NCBI GenBank assembly: GCA_002007315.1
Contig: LNZQ01000103.1
Location: forward strand, 1 to 10,622
Direction of reading: 5' to 3'
Length of the DNA: 10,622 nucleotides
Source of the DNA: Epulopiscium sp. Nele67-Bin004
GTDB taxonomy: Bacteria; Bacillota_A; Clostridia; Lachnospirales; Cellulosilyticaceae
Position 1 is the first letter of the stretch. Each line of letters opens with the position of its first letter. Under the pieces are notes generated by a model. It was not told the origin of the DNA. It ran no database searches and was given only the letters and a program-made list of their open reading frames with translations. A program made the position numbers and the translations under genes. Positions 1-5,596 of this stretch are shown piece by piece.

Positions 1-26
1 AATGAATATAATGATTAAAAGTAACG

Positions 27-56
27 TTGTAACTTGTGATTTTGCAAGTTTATACA
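27..56 (+). promoter_or_regulatory. Possible sigma-70-type promoter upstream of small-gene copy 1's 3' side
   Basis: TTGTAA (27-32), an 18-base spacer and TATACA (51-56) form a weak to moderate promoter facing right. It sits where an antisense RNA promoter would be expected for small-gene copy 1, matching the far better promoter at 474-502 for copy 2. The two are not similar in sequence, so the parallel rests on position only. Confidence 0.3.
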
Positions 57-61
57 GTAGG

Positions 62-130
62 GGCGAACTGAATACGCCAATAAGAAAAAGGGTAGCATAA
101 GCTATCAAACTTCTTAAATAAAGTTTTTTT
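62..130 (+). ncRNA. Possible small RNA facing small-gene copy 1
   Basis: If the promoter at 27-56 is used, a transcript would start near 62. It would contain a GGTAGC-ATAA-GCTATC hairpin (91-106, one G-U pair) and end at an AT-rich hairpin AAACTT/AAGTTT (107-112 with 121-126) that runs into a T tract to 130. It would be complementary to the region just downstream of the stop codon of the minus-strand gene at 139-324, so it could be antisense to that mRNA's 3' tail. No similarity to the copy-2 RNA is visible. The minus strand of 80-106 could in turn end the small mRNA (imperfect hairpin then CTTTTTCTT). Confidence 0.22.
107..130 (+). terminator. Weak AT-rich terminator-like hairpin
   Basis: The stem AAACTT (107-112) with AAGTTT (121-126) has an 8-base loop and is followed directly by more T residues, giving a run of seven Ts. 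The shape fits an intrinsic terminator, but the stem is only six AT-rich pairs. Confidence 0.3.
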
Positions 131-138
131 ATTAACTT

Positions 139-324
139 TTAGAACCCCACTTCTTCAGATGTGGGAGATTCAGAGGGCAAGCCGTTCTTTTGTTTTGTAC
201 GAATTTTAAACTTAAAAGAATCTTTCGAGCCTCTAAGTTCAATATCAGAAATAAAAATATCCCCTTTAAGACATATAATAATAAAAGTTATTAATATGCT
301 TATCATCTGTACATCACTCATCAT
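139..324 (-). CDS. Small single-membrane-segment protein, copy 1 (type I toxin candidate)
   Basis: This is a 61-residue protein of a family I do not recognise. A short hydrophobic stretch (residues 5-19, VQMISILITFIIICL) is followed by a mixed middle and a lysine/arginine-rich segment (residues 31-46). That fits a small membrane peptide with a basic tail, like TxpA/BsrG-type toxins in general plan but not in sequence. The start was chosen by the Shine-Dalgarno run AAAGGGGG (336-329). Two ATGs in tandem follow it (324-322 and 321-319), and the second has the more usual spacing. An upstream in-frame ATG at 360 lacks such a site. The first 51 residues match copy 2 (576-752) almost exactly, but the last ten differ. 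They are encoded by a hairpin sequence (146-165) absent from copy 2, so the tail seems to have been replaced. It may be a decayed or re-ended copy. Confidence 0.5.
   Translation of the reverse strand: MMSDVQMISILITFIIICLKGDIFISDIELRGSKDSFKFKIRTKQKNGLPSESPTSEEVGF
146..165. other. Hairpin that replaces the end of small-gene copy 1
   Basis: CCCAC (146-150) pairs with GTGGG (161-165). Inside, one mismatch, two further pairs and a TTCA tetraloop complete the hairpin. It lies exactly where the two direct repeats stop matching (172). Short GC-rich hairpins of this kind mark the ends of IS200/IS605 elements and their non-autonomous relics, so it may be a remnant of such an end. No tnpA or tnpB is present, and the link is inference. 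Confidence 0.25.
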
Positions 325-418
325 AGCACCCCCTTTCGGATACGCAAAAACTATATGCATAGCCCGCAGGAGGATAACATTTTAAAAACCCCCACACCTC
401 GCCCCAGTGTGGATAACA
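325..418 (-). promoter_or_regulatory. Structured 5' leader of small-gene copy 1
   Basis: From the predicted start near 418 the minus-strand leader first forms CCACAC/GTGTGG (412-407 with 397-392, 9-base loop). GGGTTTTT (391-384) follows, a terminator-like arrangement before the gene. Further on is CCTCCT (373-368), the anti-Shine-Dalgarno sequence itself. It could pair with the GGGGG of the ribosome site (333-329) and hide it. Long, structured leaders that block the ribosome site are known in type I toxin mRNAs. Its use here is inference. Confidence 0.35.
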
Positions 419-423
419 ACAAT

Positions 424-432
424 ATTATAGCA
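424..432 (-). promoter_or_regulatory. Extended -10 promoter for small-gene copy 1
   Basis: Read on the minus strand this is TGCTATAAT, a perfect -10 hexamer with the extended TGn motif. No good -35 is seen at 16-18 bases, which is acceptable for extended -10 promoters. A second option on the same strand is TTGATA-N18-TATACT a little upstream. It is conserved in repeat copy B. Confidence 0.5.
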
Positions 433-473
433 TAAAGTATAAGTTTGTACTATAAAAAATATCAAGTAATATG

Positions 474-502
474 TTTACACTTAGCCTAAATTTGGGTATA
501 AT
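474..502 (+). promoter_or_regulatory. Strong sigma-70/A promoter for antisense small RNA
   Basis: TTTACA (474-479), a 17-base spacer and TATAAT (497-502) make the best promoter in the window: five of six bases at -35, six of six at -10, ideal spacing. It lies in the unique sequence between the two repeats. It points right, towards the 3' end of the minus-strand small gene at 576-752. No plus-strand gene with a ribosome site follows, so its product is probably a non-coding RNA starting near 509. Confidence 0.65.
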
Positions 503-536
503 AAAATAAAGCACCAGTACTACTAATACTGATGCT
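500..536 (-). terminator. Rho-independent terminator of small-gene copy 2
   Basis: On the minus strand AGCATCAGTA (536-527) pairs over ten positions with TACTGGTGCT (519-510), including one U-G wobble, around a 7-base loop. A T-rich run follows (TTTATTTTATT, starting inside the stem's end). It lies about 40 bases after the stop codon of the gene at 576-752. On the other strand the wobble becomes a C-A mismatch, so the structure favours minus-strand RNA. Confidence 0.6.
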
Positions 537-599
537 CCCTAAATGTTTTGTATTTGGGGCTATGAAAAATAAAACTTACTTTTTAGAACGGTGCTTTTT
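509..599 (+). ncRNA. Candidate antisense antitoxin RNA, about 90 nt
   Basis: The predicted transcript starts just after the promoter at 474-502. It is well structured: a 5' hairpin (510-536), then an eight-pair hairpin CCCTAAAT/ATTTGGGG (537-544 with 552-559, loop GTTTTGT), then an A/U-rich hairpin (560-586). Its first bases AGCACC (510-515) are perfectly complementary to GGTGCT (590-595), which leads into TTTTT (595-599). This gives a closing stem and a plausible 3' end. The closing stem and the 5' hairpin use the same bases and exclude each other. The RNA is fully complementary to the last eight codons, stop and 3' tail of the minus-strand gene at 576-752, whose terminator lies at 500-536. 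That 3'-end overlap is how RatA pairs with txpA in Bacillus. The role is inferred. The exact 3' end cannot be fixed by eye. Confidence 0.45.
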
Positions 600-752
600 A
601 GAGGGCAAGCCGTTCTTTTGTTTTGTACGAATTTTAAACTTAAAAGAATCTTTCGAGCCTCTAAGTTCAATATCAGAAATAAAAATATCCCCTTTAAGAC
701 ATATAACAATAAAAGTAATTAATATGCTTATCATCTGTACATCACTCATCAT
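576..752 (-). CDS. Small single-membrane-segment protein, copy 2 (type I toxin candidate)
   Basis: This 58-residue protein is not from a family I know. Residues 5-19 form one short hydrophobic segment. Residues 31-46 are rich in K and R, and the protein ends in a basic tail (SKKHRSKK). The ribosome site AAAGGGGG precedes two tandem ATGs (752 and 749), as in copy 1, so the earlier in-frame ATG at 785 is unlikely. It has a full set of signals: extended -10 promoter at 849-857, hairpin leader, and terminator at 500-536. A strong opposing promoter (474-502) would make an RNA complementary to its 3' end. Size, layout, tandem duplication and the antisense promoter together suggest a type I toxin. 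Other small membrane proteins cannot be excluded. Compared with copy 1, only one membrane residue differs (Ile to Val), plus the tail. Confidence 0.55.
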   Translation of the reverse strand: MMSDVQMISILITFIVICLKGDIFISDIELRGSKDSFKFKIRTKQKNGLPSKKHRSKK

Positions 753-843
753 AGCACCCCCTTTCGGATACGCAAAACTATGCATAGCCCGCAGGAGGAT
801 AACATTTCAAAAACCCCCACACCTCGCCCAAGTGTGGATAACA
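753..843 (-). promoter_or_regulatory. Structured 5' leader of small-gene copy 2
   Basis: The leader has the same elements as in copy 1. Hairpin CCACAC/GTGTGG (837-832 with 822-817) is followed by GGGGTTTTT, which reads like an attenuator or early terminator. CCTCCT (798-793) could then mask the GGGGG ribosome site just before the start codon. Changes in the hairpin loop (GCCCCA against GCCCAA) leave the stem intact. Confidence 0.35.
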
Positions 844-848
844 ACAAT

Positions 849-857
849 ATTATAGCA
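849..857 (-). promoter_or_regulatory. Extended -10 promoter for small-gene copy 2
   Basis: TGCTATAAT on the minus strand is identical to the copy-1 element, while bases just upstream differ (CGTGC against TATGC). A GGTACA at -35 is weak. Transcription would start near 842 and diverge from dnaE. Confidence 0.5.
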
Positions 858-905
858 CGAAGTATAAGTTTGTACCATATAAAAAATAACAAAATATCTC
901 AAATA

Positions 906-955
906 CCCCTATACTTATTTGTAATTTATGGTAAAATTATTACACCTAATAGGGG
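906..955 (+). promoter_or_regulatory. dnaE promoter region flanked by an inverted repeat
   Basis: An extended -10 motif TGGTAAAAT (929-937) is the best promoter before dnaE, with no good -35. A perfect seven-base inverted repeat, CCCCTAT (906-912) and ATAGGGG (949-955), brackets it almost symmetrically, and ATTTTT follows the right arm. It could be an operator for a dimeric regulator or a long-loop hairpin; the sequence does not decide. Confidence 0.35.
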
Positions 956-991
956 CATTTTTATGTTCAAACTCAGAAAGGATTTATTTTT

Positions 992-3900
992 ATGTCTAAC
1001 ACAAAAGAAAATTTACAAAAAGATTTTGCACACCTACATGTACATACGGAATATAGCTTGCTTGATGGTTCGGCAAAAATCGAAACACTAATAAAAACTG
1101 CTAAAGACTTAAACATGTCAAGTTTAGCTATAACTGACCATGGTGTAATGTTTGGTGTAGTTGACTTTTACAAAAAAGCAATCGAAAACGGCATTAAGCC
1201 AATAATAGGTTGTGAAGTTTATGTGGCAAAACGCACACGCCACGACAAGCAATCGATTGACTCTAGGTCGTACCACATGGTGTTATTAGCAGAAAATAAC
1301 GAAGGTTATCAAAATCTCATTAAGATGGTAAGTATAGCATTTACGGAAGGGTTTTATCGTAGACCTCGTATAGATTATGAATTATTACGTCAATACAACA
1401 AAGGGATTATCGCCCTAGGTGCATGTCTTGCTGGACCTGTATCTAGGCGAATTTTAGAAGAAAGCTATGACAAAGCGAAAGAGGCGGCTATTGAGCTTGA
1501 TGAAATATTTGGAAGAAACAACTTTTTTCTTGAAATACAAGACCATGGCATAAGTGAGCAATCAATTGTAAACGCCCAAACTATCCAAATATCAAATGAA
1601 ACAGGTATACCTCTAGTTGCTACAAATGACGTTCATTATATTCTTGCTGAAGATGCGAAACCTCATGAGATACTCCTTTGTATACAAACAGGCAAAACAA
1701 TGAGTGATCCAGACCGTATGATTTATGAGGGTGGACAATTTTATTTAAAAAGCCCAGAAGAAATGTATAGTCTTTTTCCGTATCAACAAGATGCTCTTGA
1801 AAATACGGTTAAAATTGCTAACAGATGTGATGTAAGTTTCACATTTAACGAACTTAAACTTCCCAAATTTGATATTGATGATGGTACATCTGCGAAAGAA
1901 TATCTCGAGAAGTTATGTCATGAAGGGCTAAAAATGCGATATAAAACTATAACGCCTGACCTTGAAAAACGACTTGAGTTTGAAATAGATGTTATTACCC
2001 AAATGGGCTTTATCGACTACTTTTTAATAGTAAGTGATTTTATCAAATATGCCAAATCTCAAAAAATCCCAGTAGGTCCGGGGCGTGGTTCAGCAGCAGG
2101 AAGTATCGTTGCATACACCCTAGAAATTACAGATATTGACCCGATAAAATACAATCTACTATTTGAACGATTTTTGAACCCAGACCGTGTAAGCATGCCC
2201 GATATCGATATAGATTTTTGTTATGAGCGACGTGGAGAAGTTATTGATTATGTAACAAAAAAATATGGCGAAGATAAAGTTGCACAAATAGTAACGTTTG
2301 GAACGATGTCAGCAAAAGCTGTTATTCGTGATGTTGGACGTGCATTAGATATGCCATATGCACAAGTTGACACAATAGCCAAAATGATACCTAACGAACT
2401 AAAAATGACACTTAGTAAAGCGTTAGAGATGAATTCTGAACTTGCTCAAATATATGATAGTGATGAGGAAGTAACATATCTAATTGATACGGCGCTTAAA
2501 CTTGAAGGAATACCTCGTCATTGCTCAACACATGCGGCAGGCGTAGTAATCGCAAAAGAGCCGCTAACAGACTATGTACCGCTAAACTCACACGATGGAA
2601 ACGCCACAACACAATTTCCTATGACGACGCTTGAAGAATTAGGGCTACTAAAAATGGACTTTTTGGGGCTTAGAACGCTTACGGTTATTGATAATGCAAT
2701 AAATCTTATACAGCGTAACAAAAACATTGAAATCAATTTTAACAATATGGAATATGATGACCCAAAAGTGTTTGAACTGATTTCAAGCGGAAACACAGAA
2801 GGGGTGTTTCAACTTGAAAGTGCTGGAATGAAGTCGTTTATGAAAGATTTAGCACCAAGTTCATTGGAAGATATTATAGCAGGGGTGTCACTTTATAGAC
2901 CAGGACCTATGGATTTTATTCCGAAATATGTGCAAGGTAAAAAAGATAAAAATACAATAACTTATACGCACCCAAGTTTGGAGCCGATATTAGAAAACAC
3001 ATATGGTTGTATCGTGTATCAAGAGCAGGTTATGCAAATAGTTAGAGAACTTGGTGGTTATAGCTTGGCTCGTAGTGATATTCTTAGACGTGCAATGGGT
3101 AAGAAAAAAACCGATGTTATGATGAAAGAGCGTGAAATATTTTTAAATGGAGATGGTGAAACTGTTGTTGGAGCGGTTGCAAATGGTATCCCAGAACAAG
3201 TGGCAAACCAAATTTTTGATGATATGATGGATTTTGCTAAATATGCATTTAACAAATCGCATGCAGCAGCTTACGCAGTAATTGCATATCAAACTGCATA
3301 TTTAAAAACGCATTATCCAGTTGAATTTATGGCGGCATTATTAACGTCTGTAAAAGATGTTCCAACAAAAATAACTCAATATATCGAAAGTTGTAAAAAG
3401 CAAAATATTAAAGTGTTAGTTCCCGATATAAACAAAGCATTTGGAGAATTTTCTACCAGCGGAAATGACATTGTTTATGGTTTGTCTGCAGTTAAAAATG
3501 TGGGTACAAATGTAGTTGAACTACTAGTAAAAGAACGTGAGCAAAGTGGCTTATACAAAAGTTTAAATGACTTTTTTACTAGAAATGCGGACAATCAATT
3601 AAAACGAAGATATGTAGAATGTCTAATTTTGGCGGGAGCGTTTGATAGTTTAGGTGGAAAGCGTAGCCAATATTTAGCGATATACCAAGCTATTGGAAAT
3701 GGCATAGTGGCGAAGAAAAAGCATACAATAGAAGGACAGATGGATTTATTTGCTTTTGGTAAAAAAGATAACATTTTAAAAGATGAACTGCCTAATATAG
3801 ATGAAATGGACTCAAAACAACTTTTGGCGATGGAAAAAGAAATGCTAGGGGTATACATTACGGGTCATCCATTAGAAAAAGTAGCAAATCAAATGAATTG

Positions 3901-4453
3901 TTTTACAACACACACGGTAATTCAATTTTTAGATGATGAAGGTGAACTTCAAGTTAAAGAAGAAGATGAAGTTGTTATAGGTGGACTGATTTTAAACAAA
4001 AAAATCCAGTTTACACGTACAAATCAAAAGATGGCATTTGTTATGATTGAAGATTTAACAGGTGTTGTTGAGTGTATAATATTTCCTAATGTATTTAGTC
4101 AACTAGACAATATAGAAGAAGGTGAACCTATAATAATTATGGGTAAAATATCTCTAAAAGGTGACGACGAAGTGAAAATTATTGCTAATAGTGTAAAAAC
4201 ATTAAATACTTTGTTGTCAAATTATATTATTTTAAAACTAAATAAGGAACAAAGAGTTCCAGAAATTAGACAAAAATTGTTAGACTTGTTCAAAAAATTT
4301 CCAGGACACTCAAAAGTATTAGTATATAATATAGAAGAAAATACTAAAAAAGCCTTTCCGCCACGATATAATGTTAGTATAAATGATGACTTAATACTAG
4401 AACTGTCGAATATAATTGACAAAGAGTGTATAATAGTACCGAAAACCAAATAA
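992..4453 (+). CDS. dnaE: DNA polymerase III subunit alpha (DnaE)
   Basis: This is the replicative C-family DNA polymerase of the chromosome. It copies DNA from RNA primers, tethered to the sliding clamp. The 1,153 residues are normal for DnaE1-type proteins and the gene looks intact. The N-terminal PHP domain has HLHVHTEYSLLDG (14-26) and ITDHG (47-51). The catalytic palm has PGRGSAAGS (363-371) and PDIDIDF (403-409), with acidic residues D404 and D406 and the third, D556, in KMDFLG. QMDLF (916-920) matches the internal beta-clamp binding motif. An OB fold follows, with the usual C-terminal domain after it. There is no 3'-5' exonuclease domain, which sets it apart from PolC. Clostridia usually carry both enzymes. 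The start is supported by AAAGGA (977-982), nine bases before the ATG. No terminator follows, so read-through into pfkA is possible. Confidence 0.98.
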   Translation: MSNTKENLQKDFAHLHVHTEYSLLDGSAKIETLIKTAKDLNMSSLAITDHGVMFGVVDFYKKAIENGIKPIIGCEVYVAKRTRHDKQSIDSRSYHMVLLAENNEGYQNLIKMVSIAFTEGFYRRPRIDYELLRQYNKGIIALGACLAGPVSRRILEESYDKAKEAAIELDEIFGRNNFFLEIQDHGISEQSIVNAQTIQISNETGIPLVATNDVHYILAEDAKPHEILLCIQTGKTMSDPDRMIYEGGQFYLKSPEEMYSLFPYQQDALENTVKIANRCDVSFTFNELKLPKFDIDDGTSAKEYLEKLCHEGLKMRYKTITPDLEKRLEFEIDVITQMGFIDYFLIVSDFIKYAKSQKIPVGPGRGSAAGSIVAYTLEITDIDPIKYNLLFERFLNPDRVSMPDIDIDFCYERRGEVIDYVTKKYGEDKVAQIVTFGTMSAKAVIRDVGRALDMPYAQVDTIAKMIPNELKMTLSKALEMNSELAQIYDSDEEVTYLIDTALKLEGIPRHCSTHAAGVVIAKEPLTDYVPLNSHDGNATTQFPMTTLEELGLLKMDFLGLRTLTVIDNAINLIQRNKNIEINFNNMEYDDPKVFELISSGNTEGVFQLESAGMKSFMKDLAPSSLEDIIAGVSLYRPGPMDFIPKYVQGKKDKNTITYTHPSLEPILENTYGCIVYQEQVMQIVRELGGYSLARSDILRRAMGKKKTDVMMKEREIFLNGDGETVVGAVANGIPEQVANQIFDDMMDFAKYAFNKSHAAAYAVIAYQTAYLKTHYPVEFMAALLTSVKDVPTKITQYIESCKKQNIKVLVPDINKAFGEFSTSGNDIVYGLSAVKNVGTNVVELLVKEREQSGLYKSLNDFFTRNADNQLKRRYVECLILAGAFDSLGGKRSQYLAIYQAIGNGIVAKKKHTIEGQMDLFAFGKKDNILKDELPNIDEMDSKQLLAMEKEMLGVYITGHPLEKVANQMNCFTTHTVIQFLDDEGELQVKEEDEVVIGGLILNKKIQFTRTNQKMAFVMIEDLTGVVECIIFPNVFSQLDNIEEGEPIIIMGKISLKGDDEVKIIANSVKTLNTLLSNYIILKLNKEQRVPEIRQKLLDLFKKFPGHSKVLVYNIEENTKKAFPPRYNVSINDDLILELSNIIDKECIIVPKTK

Positions 4454-4458
4454 TTTCA

Positions 4459-4487
4459 TTGCAATTTGGCATTAATTTTTGTACAAT
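4459..4487 (+). promoter_or_regulatory. Promoter for pfkA-pyk
   Basis: TTGCAA (4459-4464), a 17-base spacer and TACAAT (4482-4487) form a good housekeeping promoter beginning six bases after the dnaE stop codon. Transcription would start near 4494, giving an AT-rich leader of about 70 bases. It lets the glycolytic genes be expressed without dnaE. Confidence 0.5.
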
Positions 4488-4564
4488 AATAAGGTATAAA
4501 AATAATCTGGTAATAAAATAATAGATATATACAATTAATATAGTATAATCAGGAGGCTTTTCTT

Positions 4565-5542
4565 ATGGAAAACAAAATTAGTACAATCGGTGTCTTAACA
4601 AGTGGTGGAGATGCACCTGGAATGAACGCTGCAATTCGTGCAGTAGTAAGAACAGCGATTTCTCACGGAATTAAAGTTTTAGGAATTAGAAATGGGTATC
4701 GTGGGCTATTGGCTGGAGATGTTTGGGAAATGAAATCTAAAGACGTTTCGGACATTATCCAACGTGGTGGAACAATTCTACAAACTGCTAGATGCCGTGA
4801 CTTTATTAAACCAGAATATCAAGAGCGTGCAGCTGAAATGTGTAGAGTATTTGGTATTGAAGGACTTGTAGTTATCGGTGGAGATGGTTCTTTCCAAGGT
4901 GCTGAAAAACTTGCAAACTTAGGAATTAACACTATCGGTGTACCAGGAACTATTGACCTTGATATCGCTTGTACAGAATATACAATAGGGTTTGACACTG
5001 CAGTAAATACTGCTATGGACGCAATAAACAAAATATTAGACACATCATCTTCTCACAACAGATGTTCAATCGTTGAAGTTATGGGTAGACATGCTGGTTA
5101 TATAGCGTTATGGTGTGCTATTGGGACAGGTGCTGAAATCGTACTTATGCCAGAAAAAGAAAGAATGTCAAATAAGGAAATTATTAAAAATATCATCGAA
5201 AACAAAAATCGTGGTAAAAAACATTTCCTTATTATAGTTGCAGAAGGTGTTGAAGGGTATCACGAACTTGCAGAAGAAATCGAACAAGTTACAGGTATAG
5301 AATCAAGAGTTTCTGTTCTTGGACACTTACAAAGAGGTGGTTCACCAACTGCTGTTGACCGTATGCATGCGTCAATGATGGGTGCACGTGCTGTTGATTT
5401 ACTTTGTGAAGGAAAAGATAAGCGTGTTGTTTCTTATGTTAAAGGTGAGTATGTTGATTATGACATCAATGAAGCACTAAAAATGACTAAAAACCTAGAT
5501 GAAGAAATGGTTAGAGTAAGCAGAATTTTAAGTGTAAAATAA
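4565..5542 (+). CDS. pfkA: ATP-dependent 6-phosphofructokinase
   Basis: The enzyme phosphorylates fructose 6-phosphate to fructose 1,6-bisphosphate with ATP, the committed step of glycolysis, in the cytoplasm as a tetramer. At 325 residues it has the normal length of bacterial PfkA. Visible motifs are TSGGDAPGMNA (12-22), GGDGS (105-109), the catalytic loop PGTIDLDI (127-134), EVMGRHAGY, and the substrate-binding GHLQRGGSPTAVDR near the C-terminus. Gly in GGDGS and in PGTID points to ATP rather than pyrophosphate as donor. The catalytic loop is odd: the family has TIDND, with the proton-accepting Asp followed by Asn, but here Leu132 (codon CTT) replaces the Asn between D131 and D133. AGGAGG (4551-4556), eight bases before the ATG, fixes the start. 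pyk follows 54 bases on. Confidence 0.97.
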   Translation: MENKISTIGVLTSGGDAPGMNAAIRAVVRTAISHGIKVLGIRNGYRGLLAGDVWEMKSKDVSDIIQRGGTILQTARCRDFIKPEYQERAAEMCRVFGIEGLVVIGGDGSFQGAEKLANLGINTIGVPGTIDLDIACTEYTIGFDTAVNTAMDAINKILDTSSSHNRCSIVEVMGRHAGYIALWCAIGTGAEIVLMPEKERMSNKEIIKNIIENKNRGKKHFLIIVAEGVEGYHELAEEIEQVTGIESRVSVLGHLQRGGSPTAVDRMHASMMGARAVDLLCEGKDKRVVSYVKGEYVDYDINEALKMTKNLDEEMVRVSRILSVK

Positions 5543-5549
5543 ATAATAT

Positions 5550-5578
5550 GGACGTCGTATTTCGGCGTCCTGTATAAT
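5550..5578 (+). promoter_or_regulatory. Hairpin and possible -10 between pfkA and pyk
   Basis: GGACGTCG (5550-5557) pairs with CGGCGTCC (5563-5570) around TATTT, an eight-pair stem with one G-U. No T run follows, so it is not a typical terminator. It is followed by TATAAT (5573-5578), which with TGGACG (18-base spacer) could be a promoter for pyk. A processing or stability hairpin between two cotranscribed genes is equally likely. Confidence 0.4.
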
Positions 5579-5596
5579 GACGGGGGATAAATTGAA

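Larger units (their letters stand above)
172..465. repeat. Direct repeat, copy A (about 290 bp)
   Basis: This segment repeats at 600-889 with only about a dozen differences: a few substitutions (for example AATAATA for AACAATA), small indels (AAAAACTATATGCAT for AAAACTATGCAT) and a changed right edge. The unit contains most of a minus-strand small gene plus its Shine-Dalgarno site, leader hairpin and extended -10 promoter. Its left edge is sharp at AGAGGGC (172), inside the coding region. The copies are therefore complete transcription-translation units apart from the last codons, which argues for gene duplication or a mobile cassette. Confidence 0.9.
600..889. repeat. Direct repeat, copy B (about 290 bp)
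   Basis: This is the partner of 172-465, in the same orientation and offset by 428 bases. Identity is near 95% by eye. Differences inside the coding part are few, while the leader and promoter are kept, including CCTCCT, the leader hairpin and TGCTATAAT. The copy ends just before the dnaE promoter region. Confidence 0.9.

Noticed and set aside
161..385. Plus-strand open frame over repeat copy A (and its partner at 532-855)
   Set aside because: They lie opposite the minus-strand small genes and lack a good ribosome site. The minus-strand frames have strong ribosome sites, promoters and a membrane segment followed by a basic tail.
172..889. CRISPR array or MITE pair
   Set aside because: There are only two units, each about 290 bp and containing a gene and its promoter. 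There are no short regular repeats, and no terminal inverted repeats or target duplications were seen.
780..1091. Plus-strand open frame running into dnaE
   Set aside because: It overlaps the dnaE start in another frame, has no ribosome site, and its composition is that of translated non-coding AT-rich DNA.
963..1091. Possible upstream reading frame starting at ATG 963 and overlapping the dnaE start
   Set aside because: No ribosome site at suitable spacing and an unremarkable sequence; the AAAGGA at 977-982 clearly serves the ATG at 992.
4544..4549. Perfect TATAAT just before pfkA
   Set aside because: Transcription from it would start inside or after the AGGAGG ribosome site (4551-4556), leaving no usable leader. 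The TTGCAA-N17-TACAAT pair at 4459-4487 fits better.
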